Shown here: in pieces, positions 7,648 to 16,728 of the stretch
Layout: each line of letters begins with the position of its first letter
Position numbering within the stretch: the stretch's first letter is position 1
From: Aliishimia ponticola
GTDB lineage: Bacteria > Pseudomonadota > Alphaproteobacteria > Rhodobacterales > Rhodobacteraceae
Assembly: GCF_004803475.1 (NCBI RefSeq)
Contig: NZ_SRKY01000001.1
Location: 1,054,001 to 1,118,000, forward strand
Direction of reading: 5' to 3'
DNA: 64,000 nt
Program-made: the position numbers and the translations under genes
Notes under the pieces: model-generated
What the model saw: the letters and a program-made list of their open reading frames with translations, nothing else
Told to the model about the DNA's origin: nothing
Database searches by the model: none

Positions 7648-8484
7648 TCAGGCCGCTCCCGTATCAGCGCCCCCCGTATCGGCAGCCTCCTCCCGGTCGC
7701 GCATCAGGCTGTAGATGTGCCAAGAGGCATGGCTGAGCCACGGGAACACGACCAGCAGCCCCAGAAACGCGGGCAACATCGCCAGAAACACGACAACGGC
7801 CAGAAACACCGCCCATGCGAACATGACGCCGGGATTGTCCCGCACAACGGACATGGACGCGATCATCGCCGACACGAAATCGACCTCCCGGTCGAGCACC
7901 ATCGGCAGGGAGATGACGGAAAAGCTGTAAAGCACCGCCGCAAAGACCGCGCCCACCAGTGTCCCGACGCCCAGCATCATCAACCCTTCGGAGGTGAAGT
8001 AGATGTCGAGCGAACTGGACACATTGGTCATCGCGCTGAGCCCCAGAAACAGAGCGAAAATCATGTGGCCGATGAAGAACCAGAACAGAAACAGGATCAG
8101 AATGATCACGCAAAGCCACGGCAATTGGCGGCCGCGCTGACGCCATGTGACGCCAAGGATCGCGCCCGCATTCAAGGCCATGCCCGCCTCCAGCCGGTGC
8201 GACACCTCGTAAAGCCCGATGGCAGCGAACGGCCCCACAAGCGGGAAGCCGACAGCGGCCAGCACCAACCAATAGCTTTGCCCGGTCGAGACGGTAATCC
8301 ACCAGATCGCAAGCCCGGCCAGCACATAGACGAGGCCGAAGAACAGCCCCAACACGGGCGCGAGGCGGAAATCGACCCAGCCTTGACGCAACGCTTCGCG
8401 CAGCAGGGCGAAATCCGGCTTGCGCAGCGGCGGCACCCCATGCGGGCGGTCATGGACCTCTGGTTCTGTCTTTGTGGTGGTCAT
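7648..8484 (-). CDS. DUF2189 family integral membrane protein
   Basis: 278 aa with about six hydrophobic segments (for example VLGLFFGLVYVLAGLAIWW and CVIILILFLFWFFIGHMIFA) and an N-terminal cytoplasmic tail containing RKPDFALLREALRQGWVDF, typical of DUF2189 proteins. Role unknown; probably an inner-membrane protein. ATG 8484 was preferred to upstream alternatives because it follows an AAGG and the earlier residues run back into the amidase gene. It lies 31 bases after the amidase stop, on the same strand, and converges with the small protein at 7647 with no gap. Confidence 0.82.
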   Translation of the reverse strand: MTTTKTEPEVHDRPHGVPPLRKPDFALLREALRQGWVDFRLAPVLGLFFGLVYVLAGLAIWWITVSTGQSYWLVLAAVGFPLVGPFAAIGLYEVSHRLEAGMALNAGAILGVTWRQRGRQLPWLCVIILILFLFWFFIGHMIFALFLGLSAMTNVSSSLDIYFTSEGLMMLGVGTLVGAVFAAVLYSFSVISLPMVLDREVDFVSAMIASMSVVRDNPGVMFAWAVFLAVVVFLAMLPAFLGLLVVFPWLSHASWHIYSLMRDREEAADTGGADTGAA

Positions 8485-8515
8485 GGCGAAACCTTGCGAC
8501 AAGCCCTGCCCGGTT

Positions 8516-9934
8516 TCAAGTTGCCAATGTGGGCGGACAGCGCCCCGGCCAATCCGTTGCCGCGTGCCAGCTTTCCGCCAATTGCAGCAAACGCCCGTCA
8601 CCGCCGCGCGGGCCAATCAGTTGCAGCCCCATCGGCAGGCCGTCGTCACTGAAGCCGATCGGCACGTTCACGACAGGCAAACCGATCAGGCTGGCGGGGA
8701 TCACGACCTCCATCCAGCGGTGATAGGTATCCATGCCCTGCCCCGCGATCTGCTGCGGGTATTCGGTGTCCACATCGAACGGCCAGACCTGCGCCGATGG
8801 CAGAACCAGCGCGTCATAGGTTTCAGCAAGCTTTGCCGCCCGCTGGAACCAGAGGCTGCGCATGGCGCTGAGCCGGCTGATGTCCTGTGCGCTCAATGCG
8901 CGCCCGTTCTCGATCTCCCACTGGGCTGTCTGCTTGAGCTTGCCGCGGGTCTCCGGGTTGTCAAAGAGCGGCCCCAAAGACGAGGCCACCGCGAAATGGC
9001 GCAGCCCTTTCCACGGCTCCCATATCTCTTCGGCGGCACAGGGCGGTGCCAGGTTTTCAACGCTAAGGCCGATCTCTTCCATCTGGCGCAGCGCGGTTTC
9101 GCACAATGCCAGAATGCCCGCATCCATCGGGTACGCACCGCCCCAATCGCCCAGCCATCCGATCCACCGCCCCGTCACCTGCGCCGAGATTTCCGGCAAG
9201 GTCAGTGGCAGCGAAATGCCGAAGGGCTGGCGCGGATCCGGCCCGCCCATTGTGTCCAGCAGCGCCGCCAGATCGCGGGGGCTGCGCGCCATCGGGCCAT
9301 TGGTCGACAGCCGTTGCAAATAGGTATCGCCGCGCGGCTCCGACGGGATGACGCCTTCGGTCGGGCGCATCCCATAGACATTGTTCCACGCCGCCGGGTT
9401 GCGCAGACTGCCCATCATGTCCGACCCATCCGCGACGCTGACCATCCGCGCCGCCAGCGCCACCGCCGCACCGCCAGAGGATCCGCCGCAGGTCCGTCCC
9501 GGCGCATAGGGGTTGGCGGTCGCCCCGAAAACCGGGTTGAACGTGTGACTGCCCAGCCCGAATTCCGGCACGTTCGTCTTGCCGATGAAAATCGCGCCCG
9601 CCGCGCGCAGACGGGCCACGTGGATATCGTCAGCGCCTGCGATCTGATCCGCAAATACGGGCGAGCCCATGGTATTGGGCAAACCCTTGGCCGCCGCCAG
9701 ATCCTTGATCGCCATCGGGATGCCATGCAGCCAGCCCTGCGGCTCTGCCTTATCGGCCTGGCGCGCCTCGTCCATCAGCGCATCCCGGTCGCGCAGCGAC
9801 GTGATCGCATTCAGCGGCCCGTTCACCGCCTCGATCCGGGTCAGCGTGGCATCCATAACCTCCGCGCAGGACACGTCCTTGCCCGCGATCAGCGCGCTCA
9901 ACTCAAGCCCCGAATGTTCCAATAGATCGCTCAT
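8516..9934 (-). CDS. Amidase (amidase-signature family)
   Basis: 472 aa hydrolase of amide bonds, cytoplasmic. The Ser-Ser-Lys catalytic triad is recognisable: Lys in GIPMAIKDLAAAKG, cis-Ser in the Gly/Ser-rich CGGSSGGAAVALAA, and the nucleophile Ser in DMMGSLRNPA. The signature family includes GatA-like, acylamidase and AtzF-type enzymes; there is no GatB/GatC neighbour, so it is not the tRNA amidotransferase subunit. AAAGGGG eight bases or so before ATG 9934 supports this start. Likely co-transcribed with the DUF2189 gene. Confidence 0.88.
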   Translation of the reverse strand: MSDLLEHSGLELSALIAGKDVSCAEVMDATLTRIEAVNGPLNAITSLRDRDALMDEARQADKAEPQGWLHGIPMAIKDLAAAKGLPNTMGSPVFADQIAGADDIHVARLRAAGAIFIGKTNVPEFGLGSHTFNPVFGATANPYAPGRTCGGSSGGAAVALAARMVSVADGSDMMGSLRNPAAWNNVYGMRPTEGVIPSEPRGDTYLQRLSTNGPMARSPRDLAALLDTMGGPDPRQPFGISLPLTLPEISAQVTGRWIGWLGDWGGAYPMDAGILALCETALRQMEEIGLSVENLAPPCAAEEIWEPWKGLRHFAVASSLGPLFDNPETRGKLKQTAQWEIENGRALSAQDISRLSAMRSLWFQRAAKLAETYDALVLPSAQVWPFDVDTEYPQQIAGQGMDTYHRWMEVVIPASLIGLPVVNVPIGFSDDGLPMGLQLIGPRGGDGRLLQLAESWHAATDWPGRCPPTLAT

Positions 9935-10008
9935 CCCCGCCCCTTTGCCGCCGTGGTCGCGCCCATCACAGACAGGCCGCCCGGCAAGGATCAAGCGAAA
10001 ACTGCGCC

Positions 10009-11199
10009 TTAGCCCTGATAGACGGCAGAGACTTCGGCGCGGATGATCCGGGCGATGAGCGCGCAATCATCCGGCGAGAATGTCAGCGGCACGCGCATAT
10101 CCAGCAGCCCCGCCAGCACCCGGTCGGTCTGCGGCAGGGGCGTGGATGGGGCATAGCGCCAACTGTCATAGCGCGAGGTAAAGGCCACCGGCTCCGCCGC
10201 GCCAAACCATTTCAGTTCGACCCCGCGATCGGCACAGCGGCGCACGACCTCTTGCACCTTTTGCGCGTCCCAGCCCAGCAACAGAAACTGGAAGGAAGAG
10301 CCGACGATCTGCTCGGCCTCCGGGCGTTCGACCAATGTCAGGCCGGGAACGCCGCGCAGGCCGTCCTCAAGCACGTGGTAGCGTTCATTCCAGCGATCCA
10401 CCTGCTTTTTCAGGTGCTGCAATTGCGGACGCAGGATCGCCGCGCGCAGGTTATCCATCCGCCCCGAGATATTGGGCGTTTCATAGCGTATCTGCTCGAA
10501 CGCCTCCGGCCCCGGTGCCGCCAAATGGCGTTCGAACAGCATGTAAGACCCGGACAGCATCACCGCCCGCGCGGCGATTTGCGCATCGTCAGTGACCAGA
10601 AAGCCGCCTTCGCCGGAATTGAGATGCTTGTAGGTCTGCGTCGAATAGCAACCGACCACACCGTGCCGCCCCGACGGGACATTGTTCCAGCCCCCGCCCA
10701 TCGTATGCGCGCAATCCTCGATCACGGTCAGCCCATGGCGGGCGGCGATTTCCATCAGCGCGTCCATGTCGCAGCTATGGCCGCGCATATGCGACAGCAG
10801 CAGCACCTTGGCCTGATCCGCTTTCGCCTCCAGATCGGCAAGATCAATGGTCAGCGCTTCGGTCACATCGACAAAGACCGGCACCGCGCCCACAGCGGCA
10901 ATGGAACCGGGCACAGGGGCCAGCGTGAAGGCGTTGGTCAGCACCGCATCCCCCGGAGCGACCCCAACGGCCCGCAGTGCCGTCGCCAGCGCATAGCCAC
11001 CAGAGGCCACCGCAAGGCAGTATTTCGCGCCGACCTCGGCTGCAAATTCCTGCTCAAGCAGCGCGGTTTCGCCATGCTCTCCCGGCGCGGTGTTGTAGCG
11101 ATGCAGGCGCCCGCTTTTCAGCACCGCCATGGCCGCGTCGATGGCCGCGTCGGGGATGGGTTCCTGCTGGGTGAAACTGCCTGTGAAACGTTCTGTCAT
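10009..11199 (-). CDS. DegT/DnrJ/EryC1/StrS-family aminotransferase
   Basis: PLP-dependent sugar-aminotransferase fold, 396 aa. The PLP Lys lies in TQTYKHLNSGEGGFL, with ASGGYALATALRA binding phosphate and VIEDCAHTMGG carrying the Asp that contacts the pyridine ring. Family members make amino sugars for lipopolysaccharide, capsule or antibiotics. Here no other sugar-nucleotide genes are adjacent, so the substrate is open. ATG 11199 directly precedes the conserved start; it follows the phosphatase gene by ~100 bases on the same strand. Confidence 0.85.
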   Translation of the reverse strand: MTERFTGSFTQQEPIPDAAIDAAMAVLKSGRLHRYNTAPGEHGETALLEQEFAAEVGAKYCLAVASGGYALATALRAVGVAPGDAVLTNAFTLAPVPGSIAAVGAVPVFVDVTEALTIDLADLEAKADQAKVLLLSHMRGHSCDMDALMEIAARHGLTVIEDCAHTMGGGWNNVPSGRHGVVGCYSTQTYKHLNSGEGGFLVTDDAQIAARAVMLSGSYMLFERHLAAPGPEAFEQIRYETPNISGRMDNLRAAILRPQLQHLKKQVDRWNERYHVLEDGLRGVPGLTLVERPEAEQIVGSSFQFLLLGWDAQKVQEVVRRCADRGVELKWFGAAEPVAFTSRYDSWRYAPSTPLPQTDRVLAGLLDMRVPLTFSPDDCALIARIIRAEVSAVYQG

Positions 11200-11295
11200 G
11201 GCACACCTTGTCGTCCTGTCATCGCGCCCGGTCAAGCGGGCGCTTGCGCATTTCAAAATCCCAAAGCGGCGGCGAAACACCCCCCGATTTCGGGC

Positions 11296-11976
11296 CTATG
11301 CCGATCCTGCACCGCGCAGCAACCGCGCCACGACGCCGGGCAATTCGTCGAAATGGCCGATCAGCGCCTCTGGCTCCAGCGCGGCCATATCCTCCCCGGA
11401 CGGGCCGAAGGTCACAAGGATAGAGGGCACGCCCGCCGCCTTTGCCGTATTCCGATCCGTGTCGCTGTCGCCCACAAGGCAGCAGGCCTTGGCCGTGCCG
11501 CCCGCCCGCCGTGCCGCCTCGAAAAGCGGCTCCGGGTCGGGTTTGCGCACCGGCAGCGTATCGGCCCCGACGAGCGCGGCGAACGCATCCCGGATACCCA
11601 TGCGCGTCAACAACTGATCTGCCAGTGCTTCGGGTTTGTTGGTGCAGATGCCGACACCGAAACCGGCGGATTTGAGGCGTTCGACATTCTCCATTGCACC
11701 ATCGTAAAGCCGCGTATGCACGTCGATCGCCTGCGCATAGGCCTCCAGCAGCACCGCATAGTAATCGCGCACCATCGGCTCCGGGTCCGGATGCGCCATG
11801 CGCGCCAAACCGGTCTCCAGCATCCGCCGCCCACCGCGCAGCGCGACCCCCGCATCGCGCACCGGGTCCAGCACATCGCCAGCCCCCATTTCGCGAAAGC
11901 AATGGTTCGCCGCCGCGATCAGATCGCCGCTGGTATCGGCCAGCGTTCCGTCCAAATCGAAAATAACCGTGTTCAT
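11296..11976 (-). CDS. gph: Phosphoglycolate phosphatase (HAD superfamily)
   Basis: 226 aa HAD hydrolase that removes 2-phosphoglycolate made by oxygenase side reactions or DNA repair. Motif I VIFDLDGTLADT with nucleophile and acid Asp, motif II CTNKP, motif III Lys in VRKPDPEP and motif IV VGDSDTDRNTA are all in place, with a helical cap domain between motifs I and II. Could act on other small phosphates. ATG 11976 is preferred over a GTG three codons earlier. Divergent from glmU. Confidence 0.87.
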   Translation of the reverse strand: MNTVIFDLDGTLADTSGDLIAAANHCFREMGAGDVLDPVRDAGVALRGGRRMLETGLARMAHPDPEPMVRDYYAVLLEAYAQAIDVHTRLYDGAMENVERLKSAGFGVGICTNKPEALADQLLTRMGIRDAFAALVGADTLPVRKPDPEPLFEAARRAGGTAKACCLVGDSDTDRNTAKAAGVPSILVTFGPSGEDMAALEPEALIGHFDELPGVVARLLRGAGSA

Positions 11977-12098
11977 GGCCGCCACCCGTTACATCCCAAT
12001 TATATTGCAGGCCGCAACCTTGTTTGATCGTCCCTGCCTTGCGCTGCACCCCTCTTCCGATAAAACGAGCGCGAACAAAAGACGATATGAGGCAAAAG

Positions 12099-13448
12099 AT
12101 GCAGACCGCCCTGATCATCCTAGCGGCAGGGAAAGGCACCCGCATGCGGTCGGACCTTCCCAAAGTCCTGCATCCCATTGCGGGCGTACCGATGCTGACC
12201 CATGTGCTTTCGACCGCGGCCGCGCTTGACCCTGCGCGCACCGTCGTTGTGACCGGCCACGGGGCCGAGGCCGTCGAAGCCGCCGCGCGGGACGTGAACG
12301 AAGACATCCAGACCGTGCGGCAGGAAGAACAGCTTGGTACCGGCCACGCCGTCGCCCAGGCCCGCCCGCTGCTGCAGGATTTCGACGGGCTGGCGATGGT
12401 CCTTTTCGGGGATACCCCCTTCATCCGCGAAGAAACCCTGCACGCCATGCGCGACGCGGCGCAGGACGCCGACGTGGTCGTGCTGGGGTTTGAGCCGCAG
12501 GATCCGGGCCGTTATGGGCGTTTGGTGATGGACGGCGACCGCTTGGACCGGATCGTCGAATACAAGGATGCGAGCGAGGCGGAGCGCGCGATCTCGATGT
12601 GCAATGGCGGGCTGATGGCCTGCTCGGCGCAAAAGCTGTTCGAACTGATCGACGCCACCAATAACGAAAACGCCTCTGGCGAATATTATCTGACCGACAT
12701 CCCCGCCCTTGCTGGCCAACAGGGGCTGAAAAGCACCGTTGTCACCTGCACCGAGGATGAGACAATCGGCATCAACAACCGCGCGCAACTGGCCGAAGCC
12801 GAACGCTTTTTCCAAAATTCCGCGCGGGCCGAGGCGCTGGAGATCGGCGTAACGCTCGTTGCACCCGAAACGGTTCATTTCGCGCAGGATACCGTGATCG
12901 GCCGCGATACGCTGATCGAACCCAATGTGGTTTTCGGCCCCGGCGTCACCATCGAAACCGGCGCCCATATTCGCGCCTTTTCCCATCTGGAAGGCTGCCA
13001 CGTGAGCCGCGGCGCCGTGGTCGGCCCCTATGCCCGCCTGCGCCCCGGCGCGGAACTGGCCGAAGATGTGCGCATCGGCAACTTCGTCGAAATCAAGAAC
13101 GCCGAGATCGCGGAAGGCGCCAAGGTCAACCACCTGACCTATATCGGTGATGCCACCATCGGCGCGCGGTCCAATATCGGCGCGGGGACGATCACCTGCA
13201 ACTATGACGGCGTGATGAAGCACCAGACGACAATCGGTGCGGATGTGTTCATCGGCTCCAACACGATGCTGATTGCCCCTGTCTCCGTCGGCAATGGGGC
13301 GCTGACGGGAACCGGCTCTATTGTGAAAACCGACATTCCGGGCGATGCCATCGCGATCCCGCCACAACAGGTCGAGGTGAAAGAAGGCCGCGCCGGGCGC
13401 TATTTTGATATGCTGCGGGCGAAAAAGGCCCGACACAAGAAAGGTTAA
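12099..13448 (+). CDS. glmU: Bifunctional GlcN-1-P acetyltransferase / UDP-GlcNAc pyrophosphorylase
   Basis: Makes UDP-N-acetylglucosamine from glucosamine-1-phosphate, feeding peptidoglycan and lipid A. 449 aa, normal length. The N-terminal uridyltransferase has ILAAGKGTRMRSDLPKVLHP; the C-terminal half is a left-handed beta helix of hexapeptide repeats (VIGRDTLIEPNVVFGPG, IGARSNIGAGTITCNYDG) carrying the acetyltransferase. ATG 12099 follows a GAGG; an ATG at 12087 is possible. The next gene, four bases on, is glmS, so both enzymes of the pathway are co-expressed. Confidence 0.96.
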   Translation: MQTALIILAAGKGTRMRSDLPKVLHPIAGVPMLTHVLSTAAALDPARTVVVTGHGAEAVEAAARDVNEDIQTVRQEEQLGTGHAVAQARPLLQDFDGLAMVLFGDTPFIREETLHAMRDAAQDADVVVLGFEPQDPGRYGRLVMDGDRLDRIVEYKDASEAERAISMCNGGLMACSAQKLFELIDATNNENASGEYYLTDIPALAGQQGLKSTVVTCTEDETIGINNRAQLAEAERFFQNSARAEALEIGVTLVAPETVHFAQDTVIGRDTLIEPNVVFGPGVTIETGAHIRAFSHLEGCHVSRGAVVGPYARLRPGAELAEDVRIGNFVEIKNAEIAEGAKVNHLTYIGDATIGARSNIGAGTITCNYDGVMKHQTTIGADVFIGSNTMLIAPVSVGNGALTGTGSIVKTDIPGDAIAIPPQQVEVKEGRAGRYFDMLRAKKARHKKG

Positions 13449-13452
13449 CCTC

Positions 13453-15270
13453 ATGTGCGGAATTGTCGGTGTTCTTGGGAATCACGAGGTCGCTCCGATT
13501 CTGGTCGAAGCACTCAAGCGGCTGGAATATCGCGGCTATGACAGTGCGGGCATTGCGACCGTGCAGAATGGCAAGCTCGACCGGCGGCGCGCTTTGGGCA
13601 AGCTGGTCAACCTGTCGGACCTTCTGGTGCATGATCCCCTGCCGGGCCATGCCGGGATCGGGCACACCCGCTGGGCCACCCACGGGGAGCCTTCTGTCAT
13701 CAACGCCCACCCGCACCAGTCGGGCAATGTCGCGGTCGTCCATAACGGGATTATCGAGAACTTCCGCGACTTGCGCGCCGAACTGGCCGAGGCGGGCCTG
13801 ACCCCCGAGACAGAAACCGACACCGAAACCGTTGCCATGATGACGCGCCTGCACATGGATCGGGGCCTGCCCCCGGTGGAGGCCGCGTTCAAAACCATCG
13901 ACCAACTCGAAGGGGCCTTTGCGCTGGCCTTCCTGTTCGATGGCGAAGAAGACCTGATCGTGGTGGCGCGCAAAGGTTCACCGCTGGCGATCGGCCATGG
14001 CGATGGCGAGATGTTCGTGGGATCGGACGCGATTGCGCTGGCCCCCCTGACCGACCGGATCACCTATCTCGAAGAAGGCGACCGCGCCGTTGTCACCCGC
14101 GCCGGTGCGGTGATCACCGATGCCGAAGGCCGCCTTGCCAACCGCGACATGCAGCAAATCGAAGTCGATGCCGCCCGCGTGGACAAGGCCGGTCACAAGC
14201 ACTTCATGTCAAAGGAAATCGCCGAACAGCCCGCCGTCGTGGCCCGCGCGATAGAGCATTACCTGCAAGGCAGCGACATCGTTCTGCCCGGCGATGGCAT
14301 TGATTTCACCAAGATCGACCGCCTGACACTGGTCGCCTGCGGCACGGCCTTTTACGCCTGCCTGACGGCGAAATACTGGTTCGAACAACTCGCCCGGATC
14401 CCGGTCGAGGTCGATATCGCCTCTGAATTCCGTTACCGCGAACCGCCGATCCCGAACCGCACCATGGCCCTGTTCGTCAGCCAGTCCGGTGAAACCGCCG
14501 ATACGCTGGCCGCGCTGCGTTACTGCAAGGAAAAGGCCGACAAGATCGTGTCCGTGGTGAATGTGACGACAAGTTCCATCGCGCGGGAATCCGATGTCAC
14601 CCTGCCGATCTTTGCCGGGGTCGAAGTGGGCGTGGCCTCCACCAAGGCGTTTACCTGCCAATTGACCGTGCTGCTTTTGCTGGCGCTCAAGGCGGCCAAG
14701 GCGCGCGGTGCCCAGAGTGATGCGGAGCTTGCCACCCACCTGTCGGCGCTGCAAAACCTGCCCGGTGCGATCAATGTCGCGCTTGGCGCGGGCGACAGCA
14801 TCCGGCGCACTGCCCGCAAATTGAGCGAGGCGCGCGATGTGCTTTTCCTGGGCCGCGGCCTGATGTATCCGCTGGCGCTTGAAGGCGCACTGAAACTCAA
14901 GGAAATCAGCTACATCCACGCCGAAGCCTATGCATCGGGCGAACTGAAACACGGGCCGATCGCACTGATCGACAAGAACGTGCCAGTGATCGTCATGGCC
15001 CCGCGCGACAGCCTGTTCGACAAGACCGTGTCGAACATGCAAGAGGTCATGGCGCGCAAGGGCAAGGTGTTGCTGATGTCGGATTCGCAGGGCCTCAAAG
15101 AAGCCGGTGATGACGTCTGGGAAGAGATCGAGATGCCCGCAGCGCCCGAAATCGTGACCCCGATCCTTTACGCCGTGCCTGCGCAGCTTCTTGCCTATCA
15201 CACGGCGGTTGCGAAGGGCACCGATGTGGACCAGCCACGCAACCTTGCGAAATCCGTGACGGTGGAATGA
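13453..15270 (+). CDS. glmS: Glutamine--fructose-6-phosphate aminotransferase (isomerising)
   Basis: Makes glucosamine-6-phosphate from fructose-6-phosphate and glutamine, the entry to amino-sugar synthesis. 605 aa. The mature protein would start with nucleophile Cys (MCGIVGVLG); the class II glutaminase domain includes GHTRWATHG and HNGIIEN, followed by two SIS domains (SQSGETADTLAALR, GRGLMYPLALEGALKLKE) and the terminal KSVTVE tail. No glmS ribozyme is upstream, as expected outside Firmicutes; the gene starts 4 bases after glmU. Overlaps the next gene by ATGA. Confidence 0.96.
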   Translation: MCGIVGVLGNHEVAPILVEALKRLEYRGYDSAGIATVQNGKLDRRRALGKLVNLSDLLVHDPLPGHAGIGHTRWATHGEPSVINAHPHQSGNVAVVHNGIIENFRDLRAELAEAGLTPETETDTETVAMMTRLHMDRGLPPVEAAFKTIDQLEGAFALAFLFDGEEDLIVVARKGSPLAIGHGDGEMFVGSDAIALAPLTDRITYLEEGDRAVVTRAGAVITDAEGRLANRDMQQIEVDAARVDKAGHKHFMSKEIAEQPAVVARAIEHYLQGSDIVLPGDGIDFTKIDRLTLVACGTAFYACLTAKYWFEQLARIPVEVDIASEFRYREPPIPNRTMALFVSQSGETADTLAALRYCKEKADKIVSVVNVTTSSIARESDVTLPIFAGVEVGVASTKAFTCQLTVLLLLALKAAKARGAQSDAELATHLSALQNLPGAINVALGAGDSIRRTARKLSEARDVLFLGRGLMYPLALEGALKLKEISYIHAEAYASGELKHGPIALIDKNVPVIVMAPRDSLFDKTVSNMQEVMARKGKVLLMSDSQGLKEAGDDVWEEIEMPAAPEIVTPILYAVPAQLLAYHTAVAKGTDVDQPRNLAKSVTVE

Positions 15271-15944
15271 CCCCGGAGGACGCGCTGGCGCAGATAGCAG
15301 AGCACGCAGACCCGCAGCGGGCGGAAGGCGCACGCGCCTATCACAAGGCGGATCGCCCCTATCTGGGCGTTCCCAACCCGGTGCTGAACGATCTGACCCG
15401 TGCGTGGCGAGCCGATCTGGATGCCGACGGCCGCGTCAGCCTTGCCCGCGATCTGTGGCAGACCAATATCTACGAGGCGCGCATCGCCGCCGCCAAGCTG
15501 CTGACGACCGCGCGTATCCGCCCCGATGACAGCGCGGCCTGGGCGCTTATCGCATCATGGACGCCGGATTTTGACAGTTGGGCGATTGCCGATCATGCCT
15601 GCATGGCCGGACAGAAACGCCTGCAGGAAGACCCCTTGCGGGTGGATCAGGTCGCAGAATGGACGCGGTCAGAGCATATGTGGACCCGCCGCGCGGCGTT
15701 GGTCATCACCCTGCCCTGGGCCAAGCAGAATTTCCCCAAACCGCAAGATCTGGAAATCCGCGACCGCGTCCTTGGCTGGGCCGCCAGCTATGTGCCGGAC
15801 CGTGATTGGTTCATTCAGAAAGCGATTGCATGGTGGGTGCGCGACCTGTCGAAACATGACCGCCCGCGTGCCGAAGCCTTCCTTGCCGCGTATGGCGACG
15901 CGATGAAGCCCTTTGCCCGCAAGGAAGCTGGCAAGTATCTCTGA
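15267..15944 (+). CDS. DNA alkylation repair protein (AlkD-like HEAT-repeat glycosylase)
   Basis: 225 aa, all-helical, matching the DNA alkylation repair family. Recognisable features are VPNPVLNDLTRAW near the N terminus, IYEARIAAAKLL, SWAIADHACM, the MWTRRAALVITLPWAK block and WFIQKAIAWWVRDLSKHD near the end, which contain the aromatic and acidic residues used by AlkD to hold alkylated bases. Starts within the glmS stop codon (ATGA), so it is translationally coupled, though the functional link to amino-sugar synthesis is not obvious. Confidence 0.82.
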   Translation: MTPEDALAQIAEHADPQRAEGARAYHKADRPYLGVPNPVLNDLTRAWRADLDADGRVSLARDLWQTNIYEARIAAAKLLTTARIRPDDSAAWALIASWTPDFDSWAIADHACMAGQKRLQEDPLRVDQVAEWTRSEHMWTRRAALVITLPWAKQNFPKPQDLEIRDRVLGWAASYVPDRDWFIQKAIAWWVRDLSKHDRPRAEAFLAAYGDAMKPFARKEAGKYL

Positions 15945-16056
15945 CCCGGCTGCGGCGCAACGGGGCGACATTCGCGGCGCCAGTCCCATTCGCCGCCCTA
16001 TGCCCTGCGACCTACCGTAGACTCCCCCTGTCACGTGAACGCGCCGCCCGCCGTCT

Positions 16057-16650
16057 TCACTGGTCAGCCGATGCAGAGGTCAAAAGCTGCGCCGCCGCCA
16101 TCTGACCTTGCCAGACGGTGTTCAAAGCCGCACCAAGGGTCAGGCCGTCTTCATGTTCCCACAGAAAAATCGCACGCCCGACCGCATCCGTGGTCATGCT
16201 GGCAAGGGCAGCCGCAGTGTGGCGGTCCTCTATGCGACCGCGCAGGCCTTCGGTGAGTGTCCGGCGCTGCATCATCAGGAAACCTTCGAGGATACCGCGC
16301 GCCTTTTCATTGGTTCGCAGGACGTTGCCGACCTTTCTGATGACATCCACTTCCTCGGACAAAACCTTGATATGCTTGTCCAAAAACAGCTTCAGATCAT
16401 CTGAAAGCGCGCCGCGTCCCTCACGCAGCGCTGCCACGTCTTCATCCAGGAACGCCGGAGGCGATCCGATCGCTGCGGCTTCCTTGTTGGTGTAATAGTT
16501 GAAGAAGGTCCGCGTGCTGACGCCCGCAGATGCGGCAATCTCTTCAGTCGTGACGTTTTCAAGCCCTTGCTCTGCCGCCAGATCCAGCGTGGCAAGCTGA
16601 ATATCGCGTGCGGTTTGCTGTCTTCGTCTCTCTCGTAACGAAACTGTCAT
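16057..16650 (-). CDS. TetR-family repressor, likely of the adjacent efflux operon
   Basis: 197 aa. N-terminal TetR HTH at about residues 10-55 (TARDIQLATLDLAAEQGLENVTTEEIA split, then AGVSTRTFFNYYTNKEAA); the rest is a helical ligand-binding domain. It is transcribed divergently from the RND efflux genes across a 78-base gap, the usual arrangement for a repressor that controls both itself and the pump and is released when a pump substrate binds. Confidence 0.88.
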   Translation of the reverse strand: MTVSLRERRRQQTARDIQLATLDLAAEQGLENVTTEEIAASAGVSTRTFFNYYTNKEAAAIGSPPAFLDEDVAALREGRGALSDDLKLFLDKHIKVLSEEVDVIRKVGNVLRTNEKARGILEGFLMMQRRTLTEGLRGRIEDRHTAAALASMTTDAVGRAIFLWEHEDGLTLGAALNTVWQGQMAAAQLLTSASADQ

Positions 16651-16728
16651 TTTATCAAAACTTGCGTAGTGTGCATTGTTTGCGTATTGGGAACCAAAAT
16701 CGCCTGATAGTCAAGGATCGAGACCGGA
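16651..16728. promoter_or_regulatory. Shared regulatory region of tetR-type gene and efflux operon
   Basis: 78-base divergent spacer. It contains two copies of TTGCGTA, at 16662-16668 and 16680-16686, spaced 18 bases apart and in direct orientation. They could be half-sites for the TetR-type regulator or overlap a promoter. No clean palindrome was found, so the operator call is tentative. Confidence 0.35.

Noticed and set aside
11219-12448. Minus-strand frame spanning the phosphatase and glmU start
   Set aside because: The phosphatase motifs are in another frame (11296-11976); this frame has none.
13442-13450. GGTTAACC palindrome just before glmS as an operator
   Set aside because: It covers the glmU stop codon and the 4-base gap within an operon; chance is the simpler explanation.
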